Below are positions 25,672 to 34,973 of a stretch of 64,000 bases of DNA, piece by piece (the first letter of the stretch is position 1; every line of letters begins with the position of its first letter). This DNA comes from Chryseobacterium paludis. Its GTDB lineage: Bacteria; Bacteroidota; Bacteroidia; Flavobacteriales; Weeksellaceae. The translations under genes and the position numbers were made by a program. The stretch lies in NCBI RefSeq assembly GCF_025403485.1, contig NZ_CP099966.1:2232001-2296000 (forward strand). Reading direction: 5' to 3'. Below the pieces are notes generated by a model, which was given only the letters and a program-made list of their open reading frames with translations, was not told the DNA's origin and made no database searches.

Positions 25672-26445
25672 TTAATTCTTTACTAAATTTTCATTTTTCA
25701 ACAGAACCTCTTCTGCCAACTGAATATATTGAATTGCCCCTTTACTTTCAGCATCATAATTCAAGATACTTTCTCCGAAACTTGGTGCTTCACTTAATCT
25801 AACGTTTCTGCTGATGATCGTTTCAAAAACCATCTCAGGGAAATGTGCATTTACTTCTTCAACCACCTGATTAGACAACCTTAATCTGCTGTCATACATC
25901 GTTAGAAGTAAACCTTCAATATCAAGATCTTTGTTGTGGATCTTCTGAACATTTTTAATCGTATTTAAAAGCTTCCCTAAACCTTCCAAAGCGAAATATT
26001 CACACTGGATCGGGATGATAACAGAGTCTGCTGCAGTTAATGCATTTACAGTGATCAAACCTAAACTTGGTGCACAGTCGATGATAATATAATCATAATC
26101 ATTCTTTACACTTTGTAAAGCTTTTTTAAGCATATACTCACGGTCTTCCTTGTCTACCAGTTCAATTTCCGCAGCTACTAAGTCTATATGAGACGGAACG
26201 ATATCAAGATTTGGCGTTGCTGTTTTCTTGATACAATTAATGGTTTCGACACTGTGTTCTAAGAGATTGTATGTAGAATACTGAACATCTTCAACCCCTA
26301 ATCCTGAAGTGGCATTAGCCTGAGGATCAGCATCGATGATTAATATTTTTTTTTCCAATACCCCTAATGCTGCCGCAAGATTTACAGCTGTTGTCGTTTT
26401 TCCAACTCCCCCTTTTTGATTAGCGATACCTATGATTTTTCCCAT
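25672..26445 (-). CDS. parA: chromosome-partitioning ATPase ParA
   Basis: 257 residues from the ATG at 26443-26445, giving MGKIIGIANQKGGVGKTTT. The reading to 26466 adds seven residues before this standard start. The deviant Walker A is KGGVGKTT; Walker A' and B-like segments are LIIDADPQANAT and YIIIDCAPSLG. It is the ATP-dependent DNA-binding partner of ParB for origin segregation. It is separated from parB by 87 bases. A TATTTTTG -7 box lies at 26464-26471 on the minus strand. Confidence 0.96.
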   Translation of the reverse strand: MGKIIGIANQKGGVGKTTTAVNLAAALGVLEKKILIIDADPQANATSGLGVEDVQYSTYNLLEHSVETINCIKKTATPNLDIVPSHIDLVAAEIELVDKEDREYMLKKALQSVKNDYDYIIIDCAPSLGLITVNALTAADSVIIPIQCEYFALEGLGKLLNTIKNVQKIHNKDLDIEGLLLTMYDSRLRLSNQVVEEVNAHFPEMVFETIISRNVRLSEAPSFGESILNYDAESKGAIQYIQLAEEVLLKNENLVKN

Positions 26446-26610
26446 TATTAGAACTTTAAGCCTCAAAAATACACATTTTTCTTTGCTCTTAATCGATGAT
26501 GAAAACTAAAAATGAGTTAAAATATTGTTAATAAGAGCTTTAAGCATAAAAAAAATTATCCACAAAAAATAGTATTTTGTGGATAACTGTCAAGATTTGT
26601 TTAATATCGA

Positions 26611-27444
26611 TTATTCAAACTTCATAGATATTGGAAATTTGAAATAACTTCTTACGGCTTCGCCTTTTTTATTTTTTCCTGGAACCCATTTTCCTCTGAT
26701 CGATTTTATGGTTCTCATAGCCTCACTATTGAAATCTGCATTTACACCATTAGCTTTGATACCTGAGATTGTTCCATCAATCTCTACGATAAAAGTAATG
26801 GTCGTTTTTACTACCCCTTCTGTATCAAACCCGGAACCGTCAAAGTTATTCATAACTTTATTTCTGAATGAATCTATTCCGCCAACGAAATTAGCTTCAA
26901 TACTAAGTTCTGTCTCAATCTTTTTAGGATCAGTTTTTTCAACGGGAGGTTCGGTCTTTACATAAGGTACATTTCCAGTTCCAATATTTTGAGGAACAAC
27001 CGGGATGTATTTTGTATTCTCAACTTCTTTACCTGGTGAAGTTTGAGTACTTGCTACGGCATTTTCTTTGTCTACTACTTCCTTTTTCTCATTGGTTACA
27101 ATTGCTTTTGGCTCTGGTAATCTTTCATCATAAGTTTTAACTTTCTCAGCTCGAATTGGTTCTGGTTTAATTTGTGCTGGTGGGTCTTTCACTGGTGGGT
27201 CCTCAGGAATATCCATTGGATGATATACGGGCGCAACCGGAACTTTTGGTTCAGCAGTTTTAAACGCTGAAATAGCTAATGGTGTAATTGAAATAGCAGC
27301 CAACAAACTTACACCTACGAATAGTGCTTTTGTTAGAATTCTGTCTGATTCATTTCTTAAAACATAAGCACCATATTCCTTATTACGATGCTCGAAAAGA
27401 ACTTCATTGAAGCGAAATTCCTGATTAGTGTGTAGGTGTTTCAT
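26611..27444 (-). CDS. TonB-family energy transducer
   Basis: 277 residues from the ATG at 27442-27444; the preceding in-frame GTG adds one residue. Order: short cytoplasmic start with the FNEVLFEHRNKEYGAYVLR box common in Bacteroidota TonB, membrane helix (about 42-62), Pro/Lys/Glu-rich periplasmic spacer, C-terminal TonB domain (about 190-277; TITFIVEIDGTISGI, RGKWVPGKNKKGE). It transmits proton-motive force from ExbB/ExbD to outer-membrane TonB-dependent transporters. No exbBD genes are in the window, so it works with partners elsewhere. Confidence 0.93.
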   Translation of the reverse strand: MKHLHTNQEFRFNEVLFEHRNKEYGAYVLRNESDRILTKALFVGVSLLAAISITPLAISAFKTAEPKVPVAPVYHPMDIPEDPPVKDPPAQIKPEPIRAEKVKTYDERLPEPKAIVTNEKKEVVDKENAVASTQTSPGKEVENTKYIPVVPQNIGTGNVPYVKTEPPVEKTDPKKIETELSIEANFVGGIDSFRNKVMNNFDGSGFDTEGVVKTTITFIVEIDGTISGIKANGVNADFNSEAMRTIKSIRGKWVPGKNKKGEAVRSYFKFPISMKFE

Positions 27445-27831
27445 CACTTTAAATATTTAAAACGGTTAATAAAAATGTGATTATTAGTTTTTATAGCACT
27501 TATCGATAAGTACGTTTATAATATCAAAACATTTGCCAAATTTTTGTTAAAACATTAATATTTTAAAATTTTTTATGACAATTAACAAAATTAATTATGT
27601 ATAAGATAATAATACACTAAAAACAAAGAATATACGATTTATATTATTCAACAATAATCATATTTTAATTCAAAAAATTTAATAAAAATTAAAAAACAGT
27701 AAAAACCACACCAATAAACAGGAAAAATACTGAGACTTTCCATTTGAACCCGAAATACATTTGTACCATACAAAACCGGGGATGCTGAAAACCGAAAAGA
27801 GTAAGCAATAAAAAAACAAAAACTTATAATT
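27445..27831. other. 387-base intergenic region upstream of the accessory trio
   Basis: Very A/T-rich DNA between divergent genes. There is no open reading frame of note. It probably carries the tonB promoter at its left and the promoter of the 27832 gene at its right (27756-27763). No repeats recognised. Confidence 0.6.
27756..27763 (+). promoter_or_regulatory. -7 promoter element for the accessory trio
   Basis: TACATTTG fits TAnnTTTG, 68 bases before the ATG at 27832. A TTTG at 27743-27746 is too close (nine bases) to be a standard -33 element, so the assignment is tentative. Confidence 0.4.
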
Positions 27832-29442
27832 ATGCCAACTTTAACTCAAGAAGCAAAATCGAACTCATTAATGAGCATGCTTTTAAAACAAGTGTATGAC
27901 ACCGTAACTAATGGTGGAGATCCAGACTCTCTGGGACCAAATGACTTCATTGCATTTGACCCGGTAGGGATTACTCTTTCTGAAGATACTTTTGATTATG
28001 CTCTTAACGGGCTATTCGGAGATGCTCCTTCTCCCAAACCAATGCTTGATGGAAAAGGAAATCCAATTCTTGACGCCAATGGAAATCCAAAAATCGACAT
28101 GGAAGCGTACCAAAATGCTTTATCAAACAGTAAATTCAGAAAGTATCTTCAAATGGAACAGTTCGCTGCAATGGTGGATGTTATTCCTTCACAATTACCT
28201 CCTCTTACAAGTACAGGAAATGGAAGATCAATGTCTATTATGAGTATTATGAATGATTCTCAAAAGAGAGTTTCTAAAGTATACGAGGATCTTTTACAAT
28301 GGTCTGTAGTAGTAGACACAGAATTTGATGAAAAAGTAGAGAAGAAACTAAACACTTTAAGGGATAAGCTTTTCAAAATCAAAAAAGTAAAAAATACAGA
28401 TTTCGATCCGAATTCACCTATCGACGATATGAATAAACCGGAGATCTTCCACACTTTCGTTTCTCCCACCTATTCTAAATATGTAGAATATCAAATGAAG
28501 TATTATGATATTGTGGATGCGAACAACGAAATAAGAACGGCCGCAGACAATGGAGATGCAGAAGCTATGGCTAAACTTTCTATTGATGGTAAAAACATGA
28601 AAAAACGTGAAGATGCTTCACTTAAAGCGTGGCAGTCTTTGGGATATAAGGAAGCGGTAGAAAAAATCCAAAATTATCTAAGTGAGGTAGAGCAAAAAAA
28701 CATGCTCGTAATCAAAAAAAGAATGGAATCTGAGTTTAGAAACAGCCAGAGAACAAGAGTTTTGGATTACACCAATTATTCACCTTCTATTCCGGTTGCA
28801 GCTAATGCATTAAAAGAATCTAAAGGGTGGCCAACAGTAACTATTGTTGAGGGTGAATCTAACTACGACTACTCAAAATCAGTTCACAACTGGGGAGCTG
28901 CTGCAGGATTTAGTTTAGGAATTTTCTCAATAGGAGCAAAAGGTGGGGGAAAACATGAAAAGACTAAAATCAATACTGATTATACAAATATGAAAGTCTC
29001 TTTCAAACTTGGAAAAGTAAGAGTCGAAAGAGGATGGCTTAACCAGAATTTCATAGAGTCTAAATATTGGAAGTTACATGAACAATCTCCACAAACTTTA
29101 AGTGGTGATGTAATCAGTGATGGAAAAGGTAAAGGATTAATGCCTTCTATGATCACAGAATTGATCATTGCAAAAGATGTATGTCTGGATTTCGCAAACA
29201 ACAGCACTGCATTCACTGATGTTAAAAATTCTGTAACCTCAGGAGCAGCCGTAGGTATCGGACCTTTTGTTTTCGGAGGTACTTATAGCTATGACAACCA
29301 GGATGTACAGTCTAATGCTAAATGGAACGGTAAGAAGTTAACATCTGATGGAATCTACATCATTGGTTACAAATGTCATGTTGTTCCAAAATCTCCAAAT
29401 CCAAATCCTGAGATCAAGAAATGGACTGACGGAAAATCATAA
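27832..29442 (+). CDS. unknown protein A of the accessory trio
   Basis: 536 residues, no signal peptide, no sustained membrane helix. The first third is helical and contains repeats of a DGKGNP/DANGNP type (about 75-85). The middle is a Lys/Glu-rich helical region. From about 355 the sequence becomes beta-rich with many Gly (GAAAGFSLGIFSIGAKGGGK). Then comes a module VSFKLGKVRVERGWLNQNF (Trp402), ...WKLHEQS..., ISDGKGKG, LMPSMITELIIAKD, and a second Gly-rich stretch (SGAAVGIGPFVFGGTYSY). The same module order occurs in the next gene (Trp304), so both share one domain. The alternating Gly/hydrophobic stretches resemble amphipathic hairpins of pore-forming or fibre proteins, but I recognise no family. 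Confidence 0.7.
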   Translation: MPTLTQEAKSNSLMSMLLKQVYDTVTNGGDPDSLGPNDFIAFDPVGITLSEDTFDYALNGLFGDAPSPKPMLDGKGNPILDANGNPKIDMEAYQNALSNSKFRKYLQMEQFAAMVDVIPSQLPPLTSTGNGRSMSIMSIMNDSQKRVSKVYEDLLQWSVVVDTEFDEKVEKKLNTLRDKLFKIKKVKNTDFDPNSPIDDMNKPEIFHTFVSPTYSKYVEYQMKYYDIVDANNEIRTAADNGDAEAMAKLSIDGKNMKKREDASLKAWQSLGYKEAVEKIQNYLSEVEQKNMLVIKKRMESEFRNSQRTRVLDYTNYSPSIPVAANALKESKGWPTVTIVEGESNYDYSKSVHNWGAAAGFSLGIFSIGAKGGGKHEKTKINTDYTNMKVSFKLGKVRVERGWLNQNFIESKYWKLHEQSPQTLSGDVISDGKGKGLMPSMITELIIAKDVCLDFANNSTAFTDVKNSVTSGAAVGIGPFVFGGTYSYDNQDVQSNAKWNGKKLTSDGIYIIGYKCHVVPKSPNPNPEIKKWTDGKS

Positions 29443-29516
29443 TATCCTTCTCAATAAAGAATAGCCGGCAGAATTTTTTTCTGTCGGTTATTTAAAAATC
29501 AATAAAAACTAATGCC

Positions 29517-31349
29517 ATGAAATATTTTATTGCCGTCTATCAAAAGCTTAAAAACACTTACCTGTCTCAAAGCTCCATGGAGAATGACCTACCTATGATT
29601 TGTCCTTCTCTCAGGGTTTATGAGAATGAAGAGCTGGAACTTCTAAAGCCCCAAAGTTTGTTTAATGATGATCAGAAAAAAGCTCTTTCGATTATTAAAA
29701 AGCAAAATATGGCTTATGAACTGAATTCGGTTCCTATTTCTTCTCAATTCTGGGATCTGAATCCCAATAATTCTCTGTTTGATATCTATCGTGATATTCT
29801 GGATAAAAATAATTTAAAGAATCTTGAGGAAAATCTGGATAAGGTAATTGCCATCCAAAGCACTATACTTTTTGATGCTAAAAAGAGTGATACTAAGGAA
29901 TTCAAAGCTTATAAAAAATACAGAACGATCCATGAGCAGGCCGTTGATAAAATTACGGCTCATCTAGAATTATTTGACAGTCTGGATACTGATGAAGAAA
30001 AGAGCAATTGGAATGATCAGTTAGTTAATTTAAACACAATGAAAGAACTGGCTTTTTCTGACTGGAAAATAAAAGGCAATAAGGATATTATTGAACAAGA
30101 GCTGGCAAGAATTAATAAAGCTTCGGATGCCGATTTATATTTAGCTATGGCTCAAAGTGCTAAAAACACTTTTGAAGCGGCAGAAAAAACGGATGTGATC
30201 AGCAATGCTTCGATTCATGATATTAATTTTATCCCTTATGATTTCATGGAAAACGAATCCGGATGGAACAGTATGAGAATCGAGAAATCTGAACTTGACA
30301 GTTTATATACTGAGGCAAAGAACACAAACGAAAATATTCCGTCAGAAATTCTATCAATAGATTATGATGAAAGTGTAATTCAAGCCGTGGAGCTGGATTA
30401 TTCATTTGTTCATCTAAAAAGAAGCTGGTTTAATAAAAACTTTATGATGTCTGATCTTTTTGAATGGAATGAACCAAAAAAAATATCAGATGGCCAGACG
30501 ATCTCCAATGACTTCAAACTACCCGCTTTTCCTAAAACGATGATTTTAATTAAAAATCTAAAAATAGTCTTAGACCCTTCTATCACTAATGATGCAGTTA
30601 ATAACCCGAATCAATTGATCTATTTTGGTCCGCTGATCATGAAACAGCAGCTTTTTGTGAATAAAAACAATAATCAGAAATTTCTGAAAGCAATAACAAA
30701 TGTTAGAACTATAAAATCTGATCAATTAAACAATTTAACCCGAAAAACAGTCAATGTTGAAAATGCCAAAATATCAGCTACAGAATTCACAGCAAAACCA
30801 ATAGCCGAACCGACTGCTGAAACGATAAAAGTAAACCCTAATCTTGCCTTTAACAACAAGGTGAATATGAACATTCTCAATAGTGTCAGAAACTTAAGGC
30901 CGGTTACTACAGTTACCACACCGCAACCAATAACTCCAGTCCAACCCATAAAACCTGTGATTCCAATCAGAAATACGGGAATCTTTGTTCCAATAAAATA
31001 TCCTATTCCGATTCCCTCAACAGGAGCGAATGTACAATTCAGGGTTTTCGATAAAATAAACAATGATCCTATTTATAAATGCTCTATCTCTATTAAAGGG
31101 ACAAACAATAGCAGAATTTATGAAATAGAAACCAACGAAATAGGAATGATCAATCAGATCATCCCAATTGGCGAATACAGCATTGAATTAAGAATAGATG
31201 ACTATGCAGTTATTAACCAAAACTTTAGTGTTGTAAATGATAATCCATTGAATCTGGAATACAGGCTTCAAAGAGAAGAAGTTAAATTCAAGTCTTTCTT
31301 TCTGATCGGAATGATCTGTGAAAGAATGCCTAAAATACCAATGAACTGA
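29517..31349 (+). CDS. unknown protein B of the accessory trio, with carboxypeptidase-regulatory-like end
   Basis: 610 residues, no signal peptide. The N-terminal half is helical with long Lys/Glu/Asp stretches. Residues about 290-360 repeat the module of protein A: YSFVHLKRSWFNKNF (Trp304), FEWNEPKKISDGQT, LPAFPKTMILIKNLKI. A Pro/Thr/Ile-rich linker follows (about 460-500; TTPQPITPVQPIKPVIPI). The last 90 residues form a CarboxypepD_reg-like beta domain (FRVFDKINNDPIYKCSISI, YSIELRIDDYAV). It starts 74 bases after protein A and ends 51 bases before the muramidase, so the three are likely one transcript. Confidence 0.7.
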   Translation: MKYFIAVYQKLKNTYLSQSSMENDLPMICPSLRVYENEELELLKPQSLFNDDQKKALSIIKKQNMAYELNSVPISSQFWDLNPNNSLFDIYRDILDKNNLKNLEENLDKVIAIQSTILFDAKKSDTKEFKAYKKYRTIHEQAVDKITAHLELFDSLDTDEEKSNWNDQLVNLNTMKELAFSDWKIKGNKDIIEQELARINKASDADLYLAMAQSAKNTFEAAEKTDVISNASIHDINFIPYDFMENESGWNSMRIEKSELDSLYTEAKNTNENIPSEILSIDYDESVIQAVELDYSFVHLKRSWFNKNFMMSDLFEWNEPKKISDGQTISNDFKLPAFPKTMILIKNLKIVLDPSITNDAVNNPNQLIYFGPLIMKQQLFVNKNNNQKFLKAITNVRTIKSDQLNNLTRKTVNVENAKISATEFTAKPIAEPTAETIKVNPNLAFNNKVNMNILNSVRNLRPVTTVTTPQPITPVQPIKPVIPIRNTGIFVPIKYPIPIPSTGANVQFRVFDKINNDPIYKCSISIKGTNNSRIYEIETNEIGMINQIIPIGEYSIELRIDDYAVINQNFSVVNDNPLNLEYRLQREEVKFKSFFLIGMICERMPKIPMN

Positions 31350-31400
31350 TTTTTGAGATCTACTCAATAATCTTTTAACTCTATATAAAAACAACCAACC

Positions 31401-32228
31401 ATGAAACTTTTAAAATATAATACCAAAGCACCAGAAGTTCTCACACTTTGTGAACTTCTTTATAAACAAGGATACAACGTCAAAATTTCGGATTCATTTA
31501 CTCTTGAAGTGGATGCGGCCGTTAAAGATTTTCAAAGTAAAAATTCATTAGTCGTTGACGGAATTGTCGGCGTTAAAACATGGACCGTTTTGCTTGCTAA
31601 AAATTCTGCACCGATCAATTCAACAGATAAGTTTTTAAAGGAAAGTGATCTTATTAATTTCGCCAATCAATATGGGCTTGAGCTGGCCGCCGTAAAAGCA
31701 GTCAATGAGATCGAAAGCAGCGGAAAAGGATTTTTAATTAATAATAAACCTAAAATACTGTTCGAAGGTCATATCTTCTGGAATGAGCTCCGAAAAAGAG
31801 GAATAGATCCCAATTCTTATTATAACTCTTCAAGCAAAGATGTTCTTTATCCAAAATGGACTAAAATCTATTACCAGGGAGGCGTCAAAGAGTATGACAG
31901 ATTAAATGAAGCCATTGGATTAGGAAATGATGCTAAATTTAAAGAAGCGGCTCTTTCTTCAGCATCTTGGGGAAGTTTTCAGATCATGGGATTCCATGCA
32001 AAAAACCTGGATTATGTTGATGTGAATGATTTCGTTTCCAAAATGGAGATCAATGAAGGAGAACATTTGAAAGCATTTGGAAAATTCTTAGAAAAAAATG
32101 GACTTTTGGTTCATTTAAGAAATAAAAGCTGGGCTAATTTTGCAAAAAGATATAATGGTGGAGGCTATAAGCAAAATAAATATGATGAAAAGCTAGCTAA
32201 GGCGTATGCAAAATATTCGAGTAATTAA
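31401..32228 (+). CDS. N-acetylmuramidase (endolysin-like) with N-terminal peptidoglycan-binding domain
   Basis: 275 residues. Residues 1-70 form a PG_binding_1-type domain (AVKDFQSKNSLVVDGIVGVKTW). Residues about 85-272 are an N-acetylmuramidase (DUF3380) domain, with AVKAVNEIESSGKGFL (Glu in ESSG as likely catalytic acid), ILFEGHIFWNEL, ASWGSFQIMGFHAKN and FAKRYNGGGYKQNKY. These enzymes are mainly phage endolysins or toxin effectors. There is no signal peptide, so export would need a holin, lysis or an injection device. It is the last gene of the trio with proteins A and B. Confidence 0.88.
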   Translation: MKLLKYNTKAPEVLTLCELLYKQGYNVKISDSFTLEVDAAVKDFQSKNSLVVDGIVGVKTWTVLLAKNSAPINSTDKFLKESDLINFANQYGLELAAVKAVNEIESSGKGFLINNKPKILFEGHIFWNELRKRGIDPNSYYNSSSKDVLYPKWTKIYYQGGVKEYDRLNEAIGLGNDAKFKEAALSSASWGSFQIMGFHAKNLDYVDVNDFVSKMEINEGEHLKAFGKFLEKNGLLVHLRNKSWANFAKRYNGGGYKQNKYDEKLAKAYAKYSSN

Positions 32229-32284
32229 ATAATTAGATACGTAGTGCAATGATTTAAAAAGTTCTCTTTGCGCTATGCTTTAAG

Positions 32285-32352
32285 CTCCCGCGATTGAGCA
32301 GATGATGCAGATTTTTTCTTGTGATCCGTGAAATCTGTGGGAGTTTTTTTTC
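32285..32352 (+). terminator. terminator-like imperfect palindrome, also a likely dispersed repeat
   Basis: CTCCC at 32285 and GGGAG at 32339 bracket a long imperfect palindrome (GATTGAGCAGATGATGCAG against ATCCGTGAAATC) and are followed by eight T. It can end the trio transcript. The wording of the arms looks like the dispersed intergenic palindromes of Chryseobacterium; this cannot be confirmed from one window. Confidence 0.5.
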
Positions 32353-32365
32353 ATAATTATTTATA

Positions 32366-32402
32366 GATTGCTTCGTCGCTTCGCTCCTCGCAATGACAAG
32401 GA
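32366..32402. repeat. REP-like intergenic palindrome
   Basis: ATTGCTTCGTCGCTTCGCTC continuing to CTCGCAATGACA is an imperfect inverted repeat (ATTGC...GCAAT) of higher G+C than its surroundings. It resembles dispersed repeat units found between genes in this group. Confidence 0.4.
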
Positions 32403-32423
32403 CGAAAGCATTAGACAATACAA

Positions 32424-32456
32424 AAAAAGAGACTATCAGATTGACAGTCTCTTTTT
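32424..32456 (-). terminator. intrinsic terminator of purA
   Basis: AAAAAGAGACT and AGTCTCTTTTT pair as an 11-bp stem with an inner TCA/TGA pairing. The flanking T-run follows the minus-strand purA stop by 22 bases. Confidence 0.85.
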
Positions 32457-32478
32457 ATATATTTAAAGTTATTCTATG

Positions 32479-33765
32479 TTAGAACAATTCTTTTCTGATA
32501 ATGTTCTGACTTCTTTCAGGACCTACAGAAACTAAATAAACATTAATTCCTAAATACTTTTCGATAAACTCAATATACTTCTGAGCTGTATCAGGAAGTT
32601 CATCATAGCTTCTTACTTTTGTAAGATCTTCATTCCACCCTGGTAAATCCTGGTAGATCGGCTCATAGTTGTATAATTTCTCTGTTGATGAAGTGAAGTA
32701 ATCAATTACTTTTCCATCTTCAGTTTTATAATGAGTTACGATTTTCAGGTTTTCAATTCCTGTAAGAACGTCAAGTTTAGTAATCACTAAGTTATTAATA
32801 CCATTGATCATACAAGCATGCTTTAAAGAAACAAGATCTAGCCAACCGGTTCTTCTTGGCCTACCTGTAGTCGCCCCGAATTCACCTCCGATCTGTCTGA
32901 TCTTTTCTCCTAACTCATTATCTAATTCAGAAGGGAAAGGTCCGTTTCCTACTCTTGTACAATATGCTTTAGCAACACCAATTAAATTTTGAAGTGAAGT
33001 TGGAGGAACACCAGCTCCTGTACAAACTCCTCCTGTAGATGGAGAAGATGAAGTAACATAAGGATACGTTCCGAAATCAATATCCAACATTAAAGCCTGA
33101 GCTCCTTCAAACAAAACGTTTTTACCATCTCTGATCGCTTCGTTCAATTCAACTTCTGTATCTACAATTCGGTCTTGAAGTTGCTTTCCAATCTCTAAAA
33201 ACTCGTTGTAAATTTCTTCTACGTCTAAAGTCGGTTTTCCGTAGTATTTTTCAAAAAGAGAATTTTTAATTTTCAGGTTTTTCTCAATTTTTTCTCTTAA
33301 GATCTCAGGATTCAAAAGGTCGATCATTCTGATCCCAACTCTTGCAATTTTATCTTCATAACAAGGGCCGATTCCTTTTTTAGTCGTTCCAATTTGAGTT
33401 CCTCCATGTTCTTCTTCACGGTAAGTATCCAAAAGAATGTGGTAAGGCATGATCACATGCGCTCTTCTGCTGATAAAGATATGATCTGTTCTTAAGCCTT
33501 TGCTTTCGATCTGACCAACCTCTCTGATGAAAGATTTAGGATTTACTACTACCCCGTTTGCAATAATACACTTGCCTTTGCACTGAAGAACTCCAGAAGG
33601 AAGAAGGTGTAAAACAAATTTTTCTTCACCCACATAAACCGTATGACCAGCGTTGTCTCCCCCTTGGAAACGTACTACATAATCCGATTTAGCAGATAAA
33701 ACATCCGTGATTTTCCCTTTACCCTCATCTCCGTACTGAAGACCTACAACTACGTAAGTTGACAT
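32479..33765 (-). CDS. purA: adenylosuccinate synthetase
   Basis: 428 residues, the standard length. The GTP-binding start is VVVGLQYGDEGKGKITDVL; later signatures are GGDNAGHTV and GTTKKGIGPCYEDK, and the base-recognition end is LVSVGPERSQNII. It condenses IMP with aspartate using GTP, the first step from IMP to AMP. It has its own promoter (33792-33823) and terminator. The gene hpt at 36921 also feeds the purine pool but is not in the same transcript. Confidence 0.97.
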   Translation of the reverse strand: MSTYVVVGLQYGDEGKGKITDVLSAKSDYVVRFQGGDNAGHTVYVGEEKFVLHLLPSGVLQCKGKCIIANGVVVNPKSFIREVGQIESKGLRTDHIFISRRAHVIMPYHILLDTYREEEHGGTQIGTTKKGIGPCYEDKIARVGIRMIDLLNPEILREKIEKNLKIKNSLFEKYYGKPTLDVEEIYNEFLEIGKQLQDRIVDTEVELNEAIRDGKNVLFEGAQALMLDIDFGTYPYVTSSSPSTGGVCTGAGVPPTSLQNLIGVAKAYCTRVGNGPFPSELDNELGEKIRQIGGEFGATTGRPRRTGWLDLVSLKHACMINGINNLVITKLDVLTGIENLKIVTHYKTEDGKVIDYFTSSTEKLYNYEPIYQDLPGWNEDLTKVRSYDELPDTAQKYIEFIEKYLGINVYLVSVGPERSQNIIRKELF

Positions 33766-33791
33766 ATTTTACTTTTGTTTTTAGATTCATG

Positions 33792-33823
33792 CAAAATTAC
33801 TTTTAAAAAAAATGGTGGGCAAA
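33792..33823 (-). promoter_or_regulatory. promoter of purA
   Basis: On the minus strand TTTG (33820-33823), a 20-base spacer and TAATTTTG (33792-33799) match the flavobacterial consensus. The -7 box lies 26 bases upstream of the purA ATG. Confidence 0.75.
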
Positions 33824-33976
33824 TTATGGGGAAAATTTATTTTCATTCTTGTTTAAAATCATGGAATTAAGATGGATTTTAAGTTGTAAAATTCCAAGTT
33901 CTCAAAAGTATGTGATATCAGTTTCTTTTATTTATTATGTATATTTGAGTATACTCTGAAATAATCAAGGTAGCCT

Positions 33977-34912
33977 ATGAGAACATTACACCAATCAGGA
34001 TATTTATCTAAAAATACGAACAACCGGCCTCAACTTTTTTACAATACGTTTATTCCTGAGACGAATCAGGTAAAAGCAACTTTACAGATCATTCATGGAA
34101 TGCAGGAGCATAGTGGAAGATACTCTGAAATAGCTGAATATTTTGCAAGTCAAGGATTAGCTGTATTAACTTATGATCACCTGGGACACGGAAAGTCAGT
34201 AAATGATAAAAAAGATATTGGATTTTTCCAATTGGATCAACCAGACAGAAAACTGATTGATGACGCAGAAATGATGAGCAATCATTTGATCAGCCAATAT
34301 CCCGAGGTTCCTCATTTTATCCTTGGCCATTCGATGGGTTCGTTTGTTACCCGTTGCCTTCTTCAAAAAATAGGGAATCAGTTTACCGGAGCCATTATTG
34401 TAGGAACAGGAGGTTCTTTAGCAGGCCTTGGATTATTGAACACTTATTTCTCACTGGCCAATACAATAGCTCCACGTCAAAAAACATTTTTTAATTCGCT
34501 TTTTAATTTTGTTAATAACAGTCATTTTAAAAAGGATAAAAACTTCAGTGATACAAGTTGGCTGAGTTTGAACCAAGCTAATAGAGATTCTTTTACTAAG
34601 GATGAGCTTTCCGGAATCCCTTTCACTAACAATGCTTTTTATACTTTATTTAAAATGTATAAAAAAGCAACAAAAAGAAACTGGGCAGATAACATTTCTA
34701 AATCTTTACCTTTTCTATTCGTCAGTGGGCAGGATGATCCTATTGGAAATTTCAGTAAAGGAGTTATGCAGACTGTAGATAATCTTAAACACGATGGATT
34801 TACTCATGTAGACTATAAAATCTATCCTAAGATGCGCCATGAAATTATGAATGAAGAAATTAGAGAGGAGGTATTGAGTAATATTTATACGTGGATTAGA
34901 GAGCATTTATAA
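33977..34912 (+). CDS. alpha/beta hydrolase, monoacylglycerol lipase/lysophospholipase type
   Basis: 311 residues. Motifs of the Hydrolase_4 family: IIHGMQEHSGRYSEIAEYF, TYDHLGHGKS, nucleophile elbow FILGHSMGSFV, acid region SGQDDPIGN and the terminal MRHEIMNE with the catalytic His. This layout is that of PldB-like lysophospholipases and monoacylglycerol lipases. No signal peptide. It is flanked by a long terminator hairpin downstream and appears monocistronic. Confidence 0.9.
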   Translation: MRTLHQSGYLSKNTNNRPQLFYNTFIPETNQVKATLQIIHGMQEHSGRYSEIAEYFASQGLAVLTYDHLGHGKSVNDKKDIGFFQLDQPDRKLIDDAEMMSNHLISQYPEVPHFILGHSMGSFVTRCLLQKIGNQFTGAIIVGTGGSLAGLGLLNTYFSLANTIAPRQKTFFNSLFNFVNNSHFKKDKNFSDTSWLSLNQANRDSFTKDELSGIPFTNNAFYTLFKMYKKATKRNWADNISKSLPFLFVSGQDDPIGNFSKGVMQTVDNLKHDGFTHVDYKIYPKMRHEIMNEEIREEVLSNIYTWIREHL

Positions 34913-34913
34913 T

Positions 34914-34950
34914 AACTCGTGTGGCTTCGAGAGCCTCAGCCACACGAGTT
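34914..34950 (+). terminator. long hairpin after the lipase gene
   Basis: AACTCGTGTGGCT and AGCCACACGAGTT form a 13-bp perfect stem with an 11-base loop, starting two bases after the stop codon. No T-run follows directly, so it may act as a transcript-stabilising end rather than a classic terminator. Confidence 0.65.
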
Positions 34951-34973
34951 AAGTTAAGAAAATTTTTTGCATT

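Noticed and set aside
24694..26445. parS centromere sites near parAB
   Set aside because: I saw no convincing GTTTCACGTGAAAC-like palindrome in the neighbourhood. A degenerate site could be missed by eye.
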